In this document: positions 20,001 to 26,463 of the stretch, one piece after another
How positions within the stretch are numbered: the first letter of the stretch is position 1
Layout: the number at the start of each line of letters is the position of its first letter
NCBI RefSeq assembly: GCF_031119335.1
Contig: NZ_JAVHXT010000002.1
Span: 124,001-188,000, forward strand
DNA from: Pedobacter sp.
GTDB lineage: Bacteria > Bacteroidota > Bacteroidia > Sphingobacteriales > Sphingobacteriaceae
Reading direction: 5' to 3'
DNA length: 64,000 nucleotides
Made by a program: the position numbers and the translations under genes
Notes under the pieces: generated by a model
Told to the model about the DNA's origin: nothing
Database searches by the model: none
Seen by the model: the letters and a program-made list of their open reading frames with translations, nothing else

Positions 20001-20732
20001 CAGTAAAGTACCGCCCAATACCTTTCCGTTTTTAGCCAAAGATAAAGCACAAGAGTTAACGAACAGACTCACGAAAACTACGCCAACTACCCAGAGCCAT
20101 AACTGCAAATTGGTGTAAATATTATGCACGTAGCTATTGCTCAGCTTTACGTTGAAAAGATATTCTTTGTTCAAACTGAATATCTCAGTAGTTTCTTTAT
20201 CGGTAAAAGAAGCTATTTCGAGCGTCTTCTTGTCAAATAACCCCGGCCAGATTTCATTTTTAAGGTATTGATTTTCTATCGCGTATTGAGACTTAACCGT
20301 TACCAAAAATACAAATATGTACTCGCCAACAGTTTTCTTTATTAGCTCATAATAACCATTAGACAGCAATACAAAGGAAGTTCCATCTTTTAAACGGTCT
20401 ATATTAGCAGGGAATGCCCTATAGGTACTCCAATATTCTAATTGCTTATTCCTGTAGACTAAAACATTTATTCCATTAGCTCGGTAGGTATTGATAAAGC
20501 CATTCGAAAGACCTTCGTCTACACTAAATTTCTTTAAATCCTCTAATTTTTGAGGGATAGTTAAGTAATCGTAGATTATCCTTTCTCTAATTAATAAGTT
20601 TTCTTGTAAACGGTTGGCCTCGTGTTGTAATAGGTCTTTTTTAGTTATTGACTTACGCAAAGATATTGCCGTTACAAAACAGCATATACCTAACAGTAAC
20701 ATCAACAATCTAATTTTTAACCCTGTACTCAA
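17004..20732 (-). CDS. Large multi-pass sensor histidine kinase (NtrY-like)
   Basis: 1242 residues. One N-terminal transmembrane helix (5-25) and an extracytoplasmic segment come first, followed by a block of about eight helices (about 210-466). A second extracytoplasmic region and two more helices follow, then a sensor region and a last helix before HAMP (TSPLTFIQENIRRTKLGQ). The kinase core has HisKA with the phospho-accepting His1034 in AHEIKNPLTPLKLG, an N-box NNLLKNA, and G-boxes VEDNGKGI and GTGLGLAF. The core resembles NtrY. No response regulator is adjacent. The outer-membrane gene overlaps its stop codon, and a MITE-like element lies just upstream of its probable promoter. Confidence 0.92.
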   Translation of the reverse strand: MSTGLKIRLLMLLLGICCFVTAISLRKSITKKDLLQHEANRLQENLLIRERIIYDYLTIPQKLEDLKKFSVDEGLSNGFINTYRANGINVLVYRNKQLEYWSTYRAFPANIDRLKDGTSFVLLSNGYYELIKKTVGEYIFVFLVTVKSQYAIENQYLKNEIWPGLFDKKTLEIASFTDKETTEIFSLNKEYLFNVKLSNSYVHNIYTNLQLWLWVVGVVFVSLFVNSCALSLAKNGKVLGGTLLVAFYFIALRLTDLKFFWFNHQFDLKIFDPSIYAESDFLPSLGDLLLNVLAFTCIFIFIYAHRKLYVLPNWIAKNKVSNYVLLILFILLLSGIGFLTEDLFFGVVYYSKIDFNISNIINLGWVSWLSIFILCLVWLNIYLLISAMMALSNQMIISTTQKLYLFLALVLAYTIYKLTANYTVFYLIYALLIFMVAYHHYQEKNRLSISIMAVIFLCMATITSIKYIRFEDVKERNTRTGIAKKLMYDDDPKVMNAIELLEHGLTVDSQIVSYFKQPLLTQTSNFHNYISKNYLDGYLSRFEYKVFEYNDQNQSLKSGESLPIAKYRNLVRYGAVKTQQANYFYRVNDTFGFQNYFGIIPIFDGANLLGTMVVELTSRPYDYNSFFPDLLIDGKLKSDEDLSKYSLAFYKESQLFGQSGKYVYPMVNTNFKGERDNITFINEYSDDANYSHAVYKPANSRLIVLSIEKVDFTVRLATLSFFFLIFIIFGVFTYIVTWLAVNISDNRGGIFNINRYLMINANKILYKTRIQFSIVLSVVATLIIVGWTTFFNIRHQYLEQQTEQVRDKIRKVQLAYEKHIALAGTISNNSEAQFEFNQFAEVNGVYLNLYDIDGNLYLTSLPKLYDLGIIGRKMGPLAYSQIAVQQKSEYINPVERIGDFSYAAAYAPIRNADNQTVAYLSVPYYSNEADYQAKIGLFINTLINIYALVFVLIGVLAVFLANQITSPLTFIQENIRRTKLGQINQPLVWHRQDEIGVLIKEYNKMIAELEISANKLARSERESAWREMAKQVAHEIKNPLTPLKLGVQLLEKSWKEQDANFEKKFASFSKSFVEQIDSLATIASEFSNFAKMPDTKLEHIQLLPIIEQAKEVFNSMDHVEIHILNRTNTEIVILGDKDQLLRSFNNLLKNAIEAADGKEKCVIKIHIANDKKQAFVEVEDNGKGIDPNLHSSIFRANFTTKSSGTGLGLAFVKQAIENAGGKVEFTSVLNNGTIFYLTFPLV

Positions 20733-20753
20733 CGTTTAGCGATTTTAAAAATA

Positions 20754-20761
20754 TAAATATA
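20754..20761 (-). promoter_or_regulatory. Possible -7 element of the histidine kinase gene
   Basis: On the minus strand TATATTTA matches seven of eight positions of TAnnTTTG and lies about 20 bp upstream of the start codon. A TTG lies 23 bp further upstream inside the adjacent MITE-like element, so that element may supply the -33 box. Confidence 0.35.
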
Positions 20762-20768
20762 CAGAAAT

Positions 20769-20894
20769 GGGGCTGTCTAAAAAGCAAAATCTTAATTTCC
20801 AACGTATAAACACAGAAAAAGTTATGATGTTATGCATCTTTAAAACTTTTTCTAACGCTCTCTAACGTTGGGTTAATTGCTTTTAAACAGCCCC
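20769..20894. mobile_element. 126-bp MITE-like element
   Basis: Near-perfect terminal inverted repeats: GGGGCTGTCTAAAAAGCAA at the left and the complement of GGGGCTGTTTAAAAGCAA at the right. It is flanked on both sides by AAT, a possible 3-bp target duplication. Internal inverted segments (CCAACGT/ACGTTGG and AGAAAAAGTT/AACTTTTTCT) let the whole unit fold into one long hairpin. There is no coding sequence. The ends look like transposase recognition ends, so it is probably mobilised in trans. It lies between fabD and the kinase gene. Confidence 0.75.
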
Positions 20895-20912
20895 AATAAT
20901 TATTTCAAAAAA

Positions 20913-21797
20913 CTAAGCGATGCTTGCGCTGCTAGTTTGTACTTCTCTGCTTACTTTTTTAACCAAACCTTGTAAAACATTGCCTGGACCAACTTCTACA
21001 AAGTCATTACCACCATCGGCAATCATATTGGTAGCAGTCTGTGTCCATTTTACGGCGCCAGTTAATTGCGCAATTAAGTTTGTTTTAATTACCGCTGGGT
21101 CGCTAGTTGGCTGTGCATTTACGTTTTGGTAAATCGGACAAACTGGTGAGCTAATTTCTGTAGCTTCAATTGCAGCTTGCAACTCAACCTTTGCTGGCTC
21201 CATTAAAGGCGAGTGGAAAGCACCGCCTACGTTTAACTTCAAAGCTCTTTTTGCACCTGCAGCAGTTAATTGTTCACAGGCCTTGTCAATACCTTCAATG
21301 CTACCAGAAATTACCAACTGACCTGGGCAATTATAATTTGCGGGAACTACCACCTCTTCAATACCAGCACAAATTTGCTCTACCACTTCGTCAGCTAAAC
21401 CTAAAATAGCCGCCATTGTGCTTGGTTGCAACTCGCAAGCTTTTTGCATTGCATTAGCACGAGCAATTACCAATTTCAAGCCATCTTCAAAAGACAATGC
21501 GTTTGCAGCAACTAAAGCAGAAAACTCACCTAACGAGTGACCAGCTACCATTTCTGGTTTAAAATCATCACCCAAAACCTTCGCTAAAATTACCGAGTGC
21601 AAGAAAATTGCTGGTTGCGTTACGTTAGTTTGTTTCAATTCTTCGTCGGTTCCGCTAAACATAATGTCGCTAATACGGAAACCGATAATTTCATTCGCTT
21701 TTTCAAAAAGTTCTTTAGCCAGCGGACTGTTTTCGTACAAGTCCTTACCCATGCCTACAAACTGGGCGCCTTGCCCTGGAAAAATATATGCTTTCAT
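20913..21797 (-). CDS. fabD: Malonyl CoA-acyl carrier protein transacylase
   Basis: 294 residues. It transfers malonyl from CoA to acyl carrier protein to supply fatty-acid elongation. Motifs: FPGQGAQFVGMG near the N-terminus, the nucleophile serine in GHSLGEF (Ser88), the active-site histidine in GGAFHSPLM, and the C-terminal VEVGPGNVLQGL. It is not next to other fab genes here, which is common in Bacteroidota. A candidate promoter lies about 60 bp upstream. Length and start match the family. Confidence 0.97.
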   Translation of the reverse strand: MKAYIFPGQGAQFVGMGKDLYENSPLAKELFEKANEIIGFRISDIMFSGTDEELKQTNVTQPAIFLHSVILAKVLGDDFKPEMVAGHSLGEFSALVAANALSFEDGLKLVIARANAMQKACELQPSTMAAILGLADEVVEQICAGIEEVVVPANYNCPGQLVISGSIEGIDKACEQLTAAGAKRALKLNVGGAFHSPLMEPAKVELQAAIEATEISSPVCPIYQNVNAQPTSDPAVIKTNLIAQLTGAVKWTQTATNMIADGGNDFVEVGPGNVLQGLVKKVSREVQTSSASIA

Positions 21798-21854
21798 TTT
21801 TTTAGATTTGAGATATGAGTATTAAAATGTGAGACATCTGTCCTATTTTCATAT

Positions 21855-21862
21855 CAAATATA
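21855..21862 (-). promoter_or_regulatory. Probable fabD promoter, -7 element
   Basis: On the minus strand TATATTTG matches TAnnTTTG exactly, giving a leader of about 50 nt. A convincing TTG at -33 is not seen. Confidence 0.45.
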
Positions 21863-21987
21863 AATTGTTCTATTGTTAAATTGATTTATTGTTATGCAAG
21901 TAGCAGCTACCGTACAAAAATTGACCTCACATCTAATTTCAGTACCTCCTAAATCGTAACTCGTCAATCGTACTTCCGTAAATCCTT

Positions 21988-22623
21988 CTAGTGTAAATTC
22001 GCCGTAATCAACCTTAAAAACTCTGCACGGGTTTTATCGTTGTTCAAAAATCCGCCAGTAAATGCCGATGTAGTAGTTACCGAATTTTGTTTCTGCACAC
22101 CACGCATTGCCATACACAAGTGCTTGCATTCCATTACTACCGCAACGCCAGCTGGGTTTAAAGTATCCTGAATGCAATCTCTAATTTCGTTGGTTAAACG
22201 TTCTTGCACCTGTAATCTGCGGGCAAAGGCATCAACCACACGAGGAATTTTGCTTAAACCAACAATATGTCCATTAGGAATGTAGGCAATGTGCGCTTTG
22301 CCGAAAAACGGCAACATGTGGTGTTCGCACATCGAGAAGACCTCAATATCCTTTACCACCACCATTTGGCTATAATCTTCCTTAAACATGGCCGAACGCA
22401 AAATTTCCTCAGGTTTAATATCGTAGCCATGCGTTAAATATTGCAAAGCTTTAGCCACACGCTCAGGTGTTTTTATCAAACCCTCACGCTCTGGGTTTTC
22501 GCCCAATTGCGTTAAAATATCCTTGTAATGTAGTGCAACACCATTAATTTTATCATCGTCATATCGTTCTATCTTCTGATAGCCCAATAATTCTTCATCA
22601 TCGTGGTCGTGATTGTGTGCCAT
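21988..22623 (-). CDS. folE: GTP cyclohydrolase I
   Basis: 211 residues. It converts GTP to 7,8-dihydroneopterin triphosphate, the first step to tetrahydrofolate and a source of pterin precursors. Zinc ligands are in [10 protein letters not shown] (Cys99 and a following His) and CKHLC (Cys170), with substrate-binding motifs [24 protein letters not shown]. An acidic, histidine-rich N-terminus (HNHDHDDEE) precedes the catalytic domain. It follows queD by 12 bp on the minus strand, so the two are one operon; QueD uses the product of FolE. Confidence 0.97.
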   Translation of the reverse strand: MAHNHDHDDEELLGYQKIERYDDDKINGVALHYKDILTQLGENPEREGLIKTPERVAKALQYLTHGYDIKPEEILRSAMFKEDYSQMVVVKDIEVFSMCEHHMLPFFGKAHIAYIPNGHIVGLSKIPRVVDAFARRLQVQERLTNEIRDCIQDTLNPAGVAVVMECKHLCMAMRGVQKQNSVTTTSAFTGGFLNNDKTRAEFLRLITANLH

Positions 22624-22635
22624 AAATAGATGTAA

Positions 22636-23046
22636 TTAGCCGAAATATTCGACGTAGTTATTATCAGTTTCGTAAATTTTAATGCAGTGCAATTCAGCAC
22701 CGCTTTCGTTCACATGTGGTTTCAAAATATCCCAAATAGCAATAGCCAAATTCTCTGTAGACGCCAATTTACCTTTCATAAAATCAACATCAAGGTTCAA
22801 ATTTCTGTGGTCTACTTTGTCAATTACATGCGTATTAATTACTTGTTTCAACCACTTTAAATCTACCAAAAAGCCAGTTTCAGGGTTAACCTCACCTTTA
22901 ACCGTTACATATAATTGGTAGTTGTGTCCGTGCCAATTTGGGTTAGCGCACTTACCAAAAACCGCTGCATTTTCATCTTCTGTCCAATCTGGTCTAGCCA
23001 ATTTGTGTGCAGCGTTGAAACCTTCTCTACGTGTGATATAAATCAT
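22636..23046 (-). CDS. queD: 6-carboxytetrahydropterin synthase / 6-pyruvoyl-tetrahydropterin synthase family
   Basis: 136 residues from the ATG at 23046; the longer frame upstream runs through a repeat and is rejected. QueD converts dihydroneopterin triphosphate to 6-carboxytetrahydropterin for queuosine synthesis. Zinc histidines His14, His39 and His41 and the catalytic cysteine (Cys33) appear in GFNAAHKL and GKCANPNWHGHNY. Coupling to folE in one operon supports a pterin role. A PTPS (biopterin) role is the alternative; the CxxxxxHGH pattern favours QueD. A TAnnTTTG promoter lies close upstream. Confidence 0.92.
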   Translation of the reverse strand: MIYITRREGFNAAHKLARPDWTEDENAAVFGKCANPNWHGHNYQLYVTVKGEVNPETGFLVDLKWLKQVINTHVIDKVDHRNLNLDVDFMKGKLASTENLAIAIWDILKPHVNESGAELHCIKIYETDNNYVEYFG

Positions 23047-23063
23047 TTTTTCAAAATAAAGTG

Positions 23064-23071
23064 CAAATATA
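23064..23071 (-). promoter_or_regulatory. Promoter of queD-folE, -7 element
   Basis: On the minus strand TATATTTG matches TAnnTTTG exactly, 17 bp upstream of the queD ATG, which supports the shorter start. The implied leader is about 10 nt. Confidence 0.6.
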
Positions 23072-23171
23072 CAGTATAAAGTCGAGAGGCGAAGGTTCGA
23101 TATTCGAAGAAACAAAAATTTGAGTGTTACATTGTTTTTTGAAAAGTAATTGCAGTATTTCATGGCTGCGT

Positions 23172-23230
23172 TAGTCCCGCTTTTCGTTGCTGCCGATAAA
23201 ATCGGCATACACTTCAATACGGGTTTAGTA
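23172..23230 (+). repeat. Framed hairpin repeat, copy 5 (short)
   Basis: Left end TAGTCCCGCTTTTCGTTGC and right end ACTTCAATACGGGTTTAGTA. The cargo is a minimal perfect hairpin, TGCCGAT-aaa-ATCGGCA (23191-23207). Confidence 0.75.
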
Positions 23231-23308
23231 CACAAACAACAGTGCTAAACACTAAAAAATCACCCCTCCAAACAAAAAACAACCAGAAAATTATCGTTAA
23301 TTAGCATC

Positions 23309-23935
23309 ATGAAACTTCTCATTGTTGCAGCCACAGAAGCCGAAATTGCGCCAACTTTAGCATATTTCAACTTACAACCTAGCAATTTCATCGAAACTGT
23401 AAAATTCGATATTTTAATTACTGGCGTAGGAATGGTTGCAACTGCATTTGCTTTGGGCCAACAACTTAGCAACAAGTATAATTTAGTTCTCAACGTTGGC
23501 ATAGCTGGGAGTTTCGACAGAGAAATTTCATTAGGCGAAGTGGTAGAAATTGTAGAAGACACTCTTGCTGAACTTGGTGCTGAAGACCATAAAGACTTCA
23601 TTTCCTTGCCTCAACTTGGTTTTGGCGAAAACAAATTTTCTTCATCAGCAAATGCGGAATTGGACCTTAAAAAAGTAAAAGGCATTACCGTTAACAAAGT
23701 GCACGGAAATGCCCAAAGCATTGAGAAAACCACAGCGCTTTACCATCCGCAAACGGAAAGTATGGAAGGAGCGGCTGTTTTTTACGCAGTTAGCAAGGTT
23801 AACATTCCGGCTTTGCAAGTTCGCAGTATTTCTAACTATGTTGAGCCAAGAAATAGGGAAAGTTGGCAAATTGGATTGGCTGTAAAGAATTTAAACGAGT
23901 GGTTGACTGAATTTTTAAGAATGCTAAAATGCTGA
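23309..23935 (+). CDS. mqnB: Futalosine hydrolase
   Basis: 208 residues, nucleoside phosphorylase/nucleosidase fold. It removes the base from futalosine in the alternative (futalosine) route to menaquinone. Features: KLLIVAATEAEIAPTL at the N-terminus, LITGVGMVATAFALG, LNVGIAGSFDREISLGEVV, and the catalytic-region ESMEGAAVFYAVSKVNIPALQVRSISNYVEPR. The generic MTA/SAH nucleosidase is the alternative, but mqnD 690 bp downstream on the same strand makes the menaquinone role likely. A toxin-antitoxin pair separates the two genes. Confidence 0.9.
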   Translation: MKLLIVAATEAEIAPTLAYFNLQPSNFIETVKFDILITGVGMVATAFALGQQLSNKYNLVLNVGIAGSFDREISLGEVVEIVEDTLAELGAEDHKDFISLPQLGFGENKFSSSANAELDLKKVKGITVNKVHGNAQSIEKTTALYHPQTESMEGAAVFYAVSKVNIPALQVRSISNYVEPRNRESWQIGLAVKNLNEWLTEFLRMLKC

Positions 23936-24012
23936 TAAGCTTTGTAAAACCATTTTTATACCCTACATATTTGGCGACTAGTATTTTTTGATTAAAATTG
24001 GTAAATTTGAAT

Positions 24013-24252
24013 ATGAGCATACTAGTAAATACACAAAATGAACAGGAAGAGAAGGTACTAAGGGCTTTTTTAGATAGCTTAAAATACAACTATCAATCTG
24101 GCATTGGGGCTAATGAAGAGCAAATTAATGCAACATTTTTAGACGAATACAACAAAGAGGTAAATTTGGCTGACGCCGAAATTTCTTCAGGAGACTTTAT
24201 TAAGCACACAGATGTAGTAACATTGCTTAAAAATAGAAGAAAAACACTTTGA
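24013..24252 (+). CDS. Putative antitoxin of a type II toxin-antitoxin pair
   Basis: 79 residues from the ATG at 24013; the track's earlier TTG adds five unlikely residues. It is small, acidic and helical (NEQEEKVLRAFLDSLKYNYQSG), ending in a basic tail (LLKNRRKTL). The position directly before a ParE/RelE-like coding region and the overlap of its TGA with the toxin's TTG start (TTGA) identify it as the antitoxin by context; I do not recognise the DNA-binding family. The downstream toxin is frameshifted, so the antitoxin may be a relic. An exact -7 motif (TAAATTTG, 24002-24009) lies too close to the ATG for a normal leader. Confidence 0.65.
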   Translation: MSILVNTQNEQEEKVLRAFLDSLKYNYQSGIGANEEQINATFLDEYNKEVNLADAEISSGDFIKHTDVVTLLKNRRKTL

Positions 24253-24544
24253 TAGTAATTAAGTGGAATAAATTAGCTTAAAGCAGCTCCTAGATGCAAT
24301 AGTGTACCTTGAAGAAAATGAAGGACTTTCATACGCACAAAAGATTGAAGATAAAATTTTATCAAAAATAGAATTACTGGCTCAACGACCAAAAATTTAC
24401 CAGTTAGATAGGTTAAAGAAAAATAATAACGGCAGTTTTTATGCATTTGAAATTGAACGCTATAGAATTTCATATCGTGAAATCGCCTCAGAGATACGGA
24501 TATTAAGAATTAGGCATACGAATAGACGACCATTCACTCGTTAA
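24249..24544 (+). pseudogene. Frameshifted ParE/RelE-like toxin
   Basis: From the TTG at 24249 the frame reads MIVIKWNKLA and hits TAA at 24279. The adjacent frame continues, from 24278, LKQLLDAIVYLEENEGLSYA and on to RYRISYREIASEIRILRIRH at the C-terminus. Joined, they form one complete ParE/RelE-superfamily toxin of about 98 residues (the plasmid-stabilisation YAQKIEDKI type). Restoring the frame requires one extra base near 24276-24280, so a single-base deletion is the simplest reading. The DNA around GCTTAAAGC is not a classical slippery heptamer. A sequencing error is possible. The distal part could start at a GTG at 24302, but that would lack the first helix. Confidence 0.75.
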
Positions 24545-24625
24545 ACAGCATATCACACCTTATCCCTCTCAAAACTTTGAACTCCTAATGACCATAGTTT
24601 AAATTGCTAGCCATAAATTTACAGC

Positions 24626-25483
24626 ATGGAATTAACACTTGGTTTTTCGCCCTGCCCTAATGACACCTTCATTTTTGATGCCCTTATTCATGGTAAAATA
24701 GATACAGAAGGTTTAAGCTTTAAGGTGTTTTTTGATGATGTAGAAACCTTAAACCAAAAGGCATTACGTGGCGAGCTAGACATCACCAAGTTGAGTTTCC
24801 ATGCTTTTGCTTATGTAGCAGAAAAGTATGCTTTGCTAGATGCAGGCAGTGCTTTAGGCTTTGGCGTTGGTCCATTATTGATTTGCAAAAAGGAAAATAT
24901 TGAGCGAATTAAAAGCGAACTGCAAACTCCAAACTGCAAACTGGTGACTGCCATTCCCGGCAAATACACTACCGCTAATTTCTTGCTAGGTGTTGCCTAC
25001 CCGCAGCTTACAGAAAAACAAGAGATGGTATTTTCTGATATTGAAGATGCTTTGTTAAACAATGAAATTGACTTAGGGCTAATCATTCACGAAAACCGTT
25101 TTACTTACGAAGCTAAAGGTTTATACAAAGTGATGGACTTAGGCGCTTATTGGGAAGAATTTTCTGGCTGCGCTATTCCGCTAGGTGGTATTGTAGTGAA
25201 TAGAAATTTGCCTTTGGATGTCCAGCAGAAAGTAAATCGTTTAGTACGAAAATCGGTAGAGTTTGCTTTTGCAAACCCAAAATCGGGGATTGAGTTTATT
25301 CGTGAACATGCCCAAGCTATGGACGAAGCCGTAATGTACAAACATATTGAACTATACGTAAACCAATACTCAGTAAATTTAGGCATAGAAGGCCGCAAAG
25401 CGATTGATACTTTATTTGATATTGCGACTAAAAATGAAGTAATCCCCAAAATAAGTAAAAGCTTGTACGTTGTTCCTAAATAA
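24626..25483 (+). CDS. mqnD: 1,4-dihydroxy-6-naphthoate synthase
   Basis: 285 residues, a periplasmic-binding-protein-like fold used as an enzyme. MqnD converts cyclic de-hypoxanthine futalosine to 1,4-dihydroxy-6-naphthoate in futalosine-pathway menaquinone synthesis. Signatures: LGFSPCPNDTFIFDALIHGKI at the N-terminus, DVETLNQKALRGELDITKLSFHAF, and the histidine-containing LGLIIHENRFTY. It lies on the same strand as mqnB. Length and start are typical. Confidence 0.95.
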   Translation: MELTLGFSPCPNDTFIFDALIHGKIDTEGLSFKVFFDDVETLNQKALRGELDITKLSFHAFAYVAEKYALLDAGSALGFGVGPLLICKKENIERIKSELQTPNCKLVTAIPGKYTTANFLLGVAYPQLTEKQEMVFSDIEDALLNNEIDLGLIIHENRFTYEAKGLYKVMDLGAYWEEFSGCAIPLGGIVVNRNLPLDVQQKVNRLVRKSVEFAFANPKSGIEFIREHAQAMDEAVMYKHIELYVNQYSVNLGIEGRKAIDTLFDIATKNEVIPKISKSLYVVPK

Positions 25484-25567
25484 CTCTTGCCAATCAAGAT
25501 ATTTAAATTGCTTTTTCCATTGCCAATTGAATTTTACCCTTATTTTTACTCAAAAAAGATGTAATCA

Positions 25568-26386
25568 ATGAAGTTAGATGGCCTATTGTTCCGAAAATTA
25601 ATCTCCTCCCTTCAGGAGTTTGGCCATCTTTCGCAACGTGCATTAGGCAAATCCGACACTTTAGAAAAAAAGAAAGAATTTAACCTAAACGAATACCTAC
25701 GTGTTTTTCACTCTTTTGATCGCTATTTTTACAGCGTAGCAGATATCTCGTCATTGAAAGTTATAGATGCGGGCGGCCCTATAGAGCAATGTATCGGATA
25801 TAGCCGTGAAGATGTAATTAATAAGGGCTACCGCCTGATGCTAAAAGTGCATCATTTGCAGGATACTATACGCTCGGCACGTGGCGGTTCTCGATATTTT
25901 AAATACCTATACCAGCAGCAGCCACACCACAGACCATATATCAAAGTAAACCGTACCTTAGATTTATTTTGTAAAGACGGCAGAAAAATCCATGTGCTTG
26001 CCCAAAGTATACCTGTACTATTTAATGACCTGATGGAGCCAATCTATATGCTCAATATCTTTTCAGATATTACAGATATTAAACCAGACAGACGATATAC
26101 GCACTATATTATAGATAACAGCAACCCCGAAGAAAGCAAGAGAATAGATTTGTTTAACAACGATGAGCTACCATCATACCAGTTAGACAATGCGATACCT
26201 ATATCTCCCGCAGAGCGGAGAGTAATTGCCCTTATTGCCGAAGGAAAAACAAGCAATGAAATAGCCGACGAGCTGTTCTTAAGTCCACATACCGTAAAAA
26301 CACATCGCAAAAACATGCTCGAAAAACTTGGTTGTGACAACACCGCACAACTTATCAAAAAAGCTGTTATATCAGGCTGGATTTAG
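25568..26386 (+). CDS. PAS-like sensor / LuxR-type transcriptional regulator
   Basis: 272 residues. The middle region (about 55-170) resembles a PAS domain: YFYSVADISSLKVIDAGGPIEQCIGYSREDV, then a PAC-like YMLNIFSDITD. The C-terminus (about 205-270) is a LuxR/GerE helix-turn-helix: ISPAERRVIALIAEGKTSNE, IADELFLSPHTVKTHRKNML. There is no receiver domain or transmembrane segment, so it probably senses a cytoplasmic signal. The gene for a secreted coiled-coil protein starts 77 bp downstream with its own promoter; that could be a target. The ligand is unknown. Confidence 0.88.
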   Translation: MKLDGLLFRKLISSLQEFGHLSQRALGKSDTLEKKKEFNLNEYLRVFHSFDRYFYSVADISSLKVIDAGGPIEQCIGYSREDVINKGYRLMLKVHHLQDTIRSARGGSRYFKYLYQQQPHHRPYIKVNRTLDLFCKDGRKIHVLAQSIPVLFNDLMEPIYMLNIFSDITDIKPDRRYTHYIIDNSNPEESKRIDLFNNDELPSYQLDNAIPISPAERRVIALIAEGKTSNEIADELFLSPHTVKTHRKNMLEKLGCDNTAQLIKKAVISGWI

Positions 26387-26409
26387 CACATTTTACCTCT
26401 TTTTTGGTA

Positions 26410-26440
26410 TTGATACCTTTTATTGCGCTGTCTACTTTTG
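26410..26440 (+). promoter_or_regulatory. Canonical Bacteroidota promoter for the 26464-27777 gene
   Basis: TTG (26410-26412) and TACTTTTG (26433-26440) match the -33 and -7 consensus elements with a 20-bp gap, within the usual 17-23. Start of transcription would be about 18 nt before the ATG at 26464. It lies in the gap after the LuxR gene. Confidence 0.7.
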
Positions 26441-26463
26441 TTTTAAAGCAATCACTGGTATAT

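Noticed and set aside
23047..23235. N-terminal extension of QueD by 63 residues
   Set aside because: It runs through a framed repeat and the -7 promoter element; the family begins at MIYITRREGF.
24002..24009. TAAATTTG as promoter of the antitoxin gene
   Set aside because: It matches the -7 consensus but lies 3 bp from the ATG and the nearest TTG is only 11 bp upstream; a chance match is likely.
24270..24290. Programmed -1 frameshift in the toxin
   Set aside because: No X XXY YYZ heptamer in the right frame and no downstream structure noticed; deletion or sequencing error is simpler.
24302..24544. An intact 80-residue toxin starting at GTG
   Set aside because: The family N-terminus is present just upstream in another frame, so the GTG frame is better explained as the distal part of a frameshifted gene.
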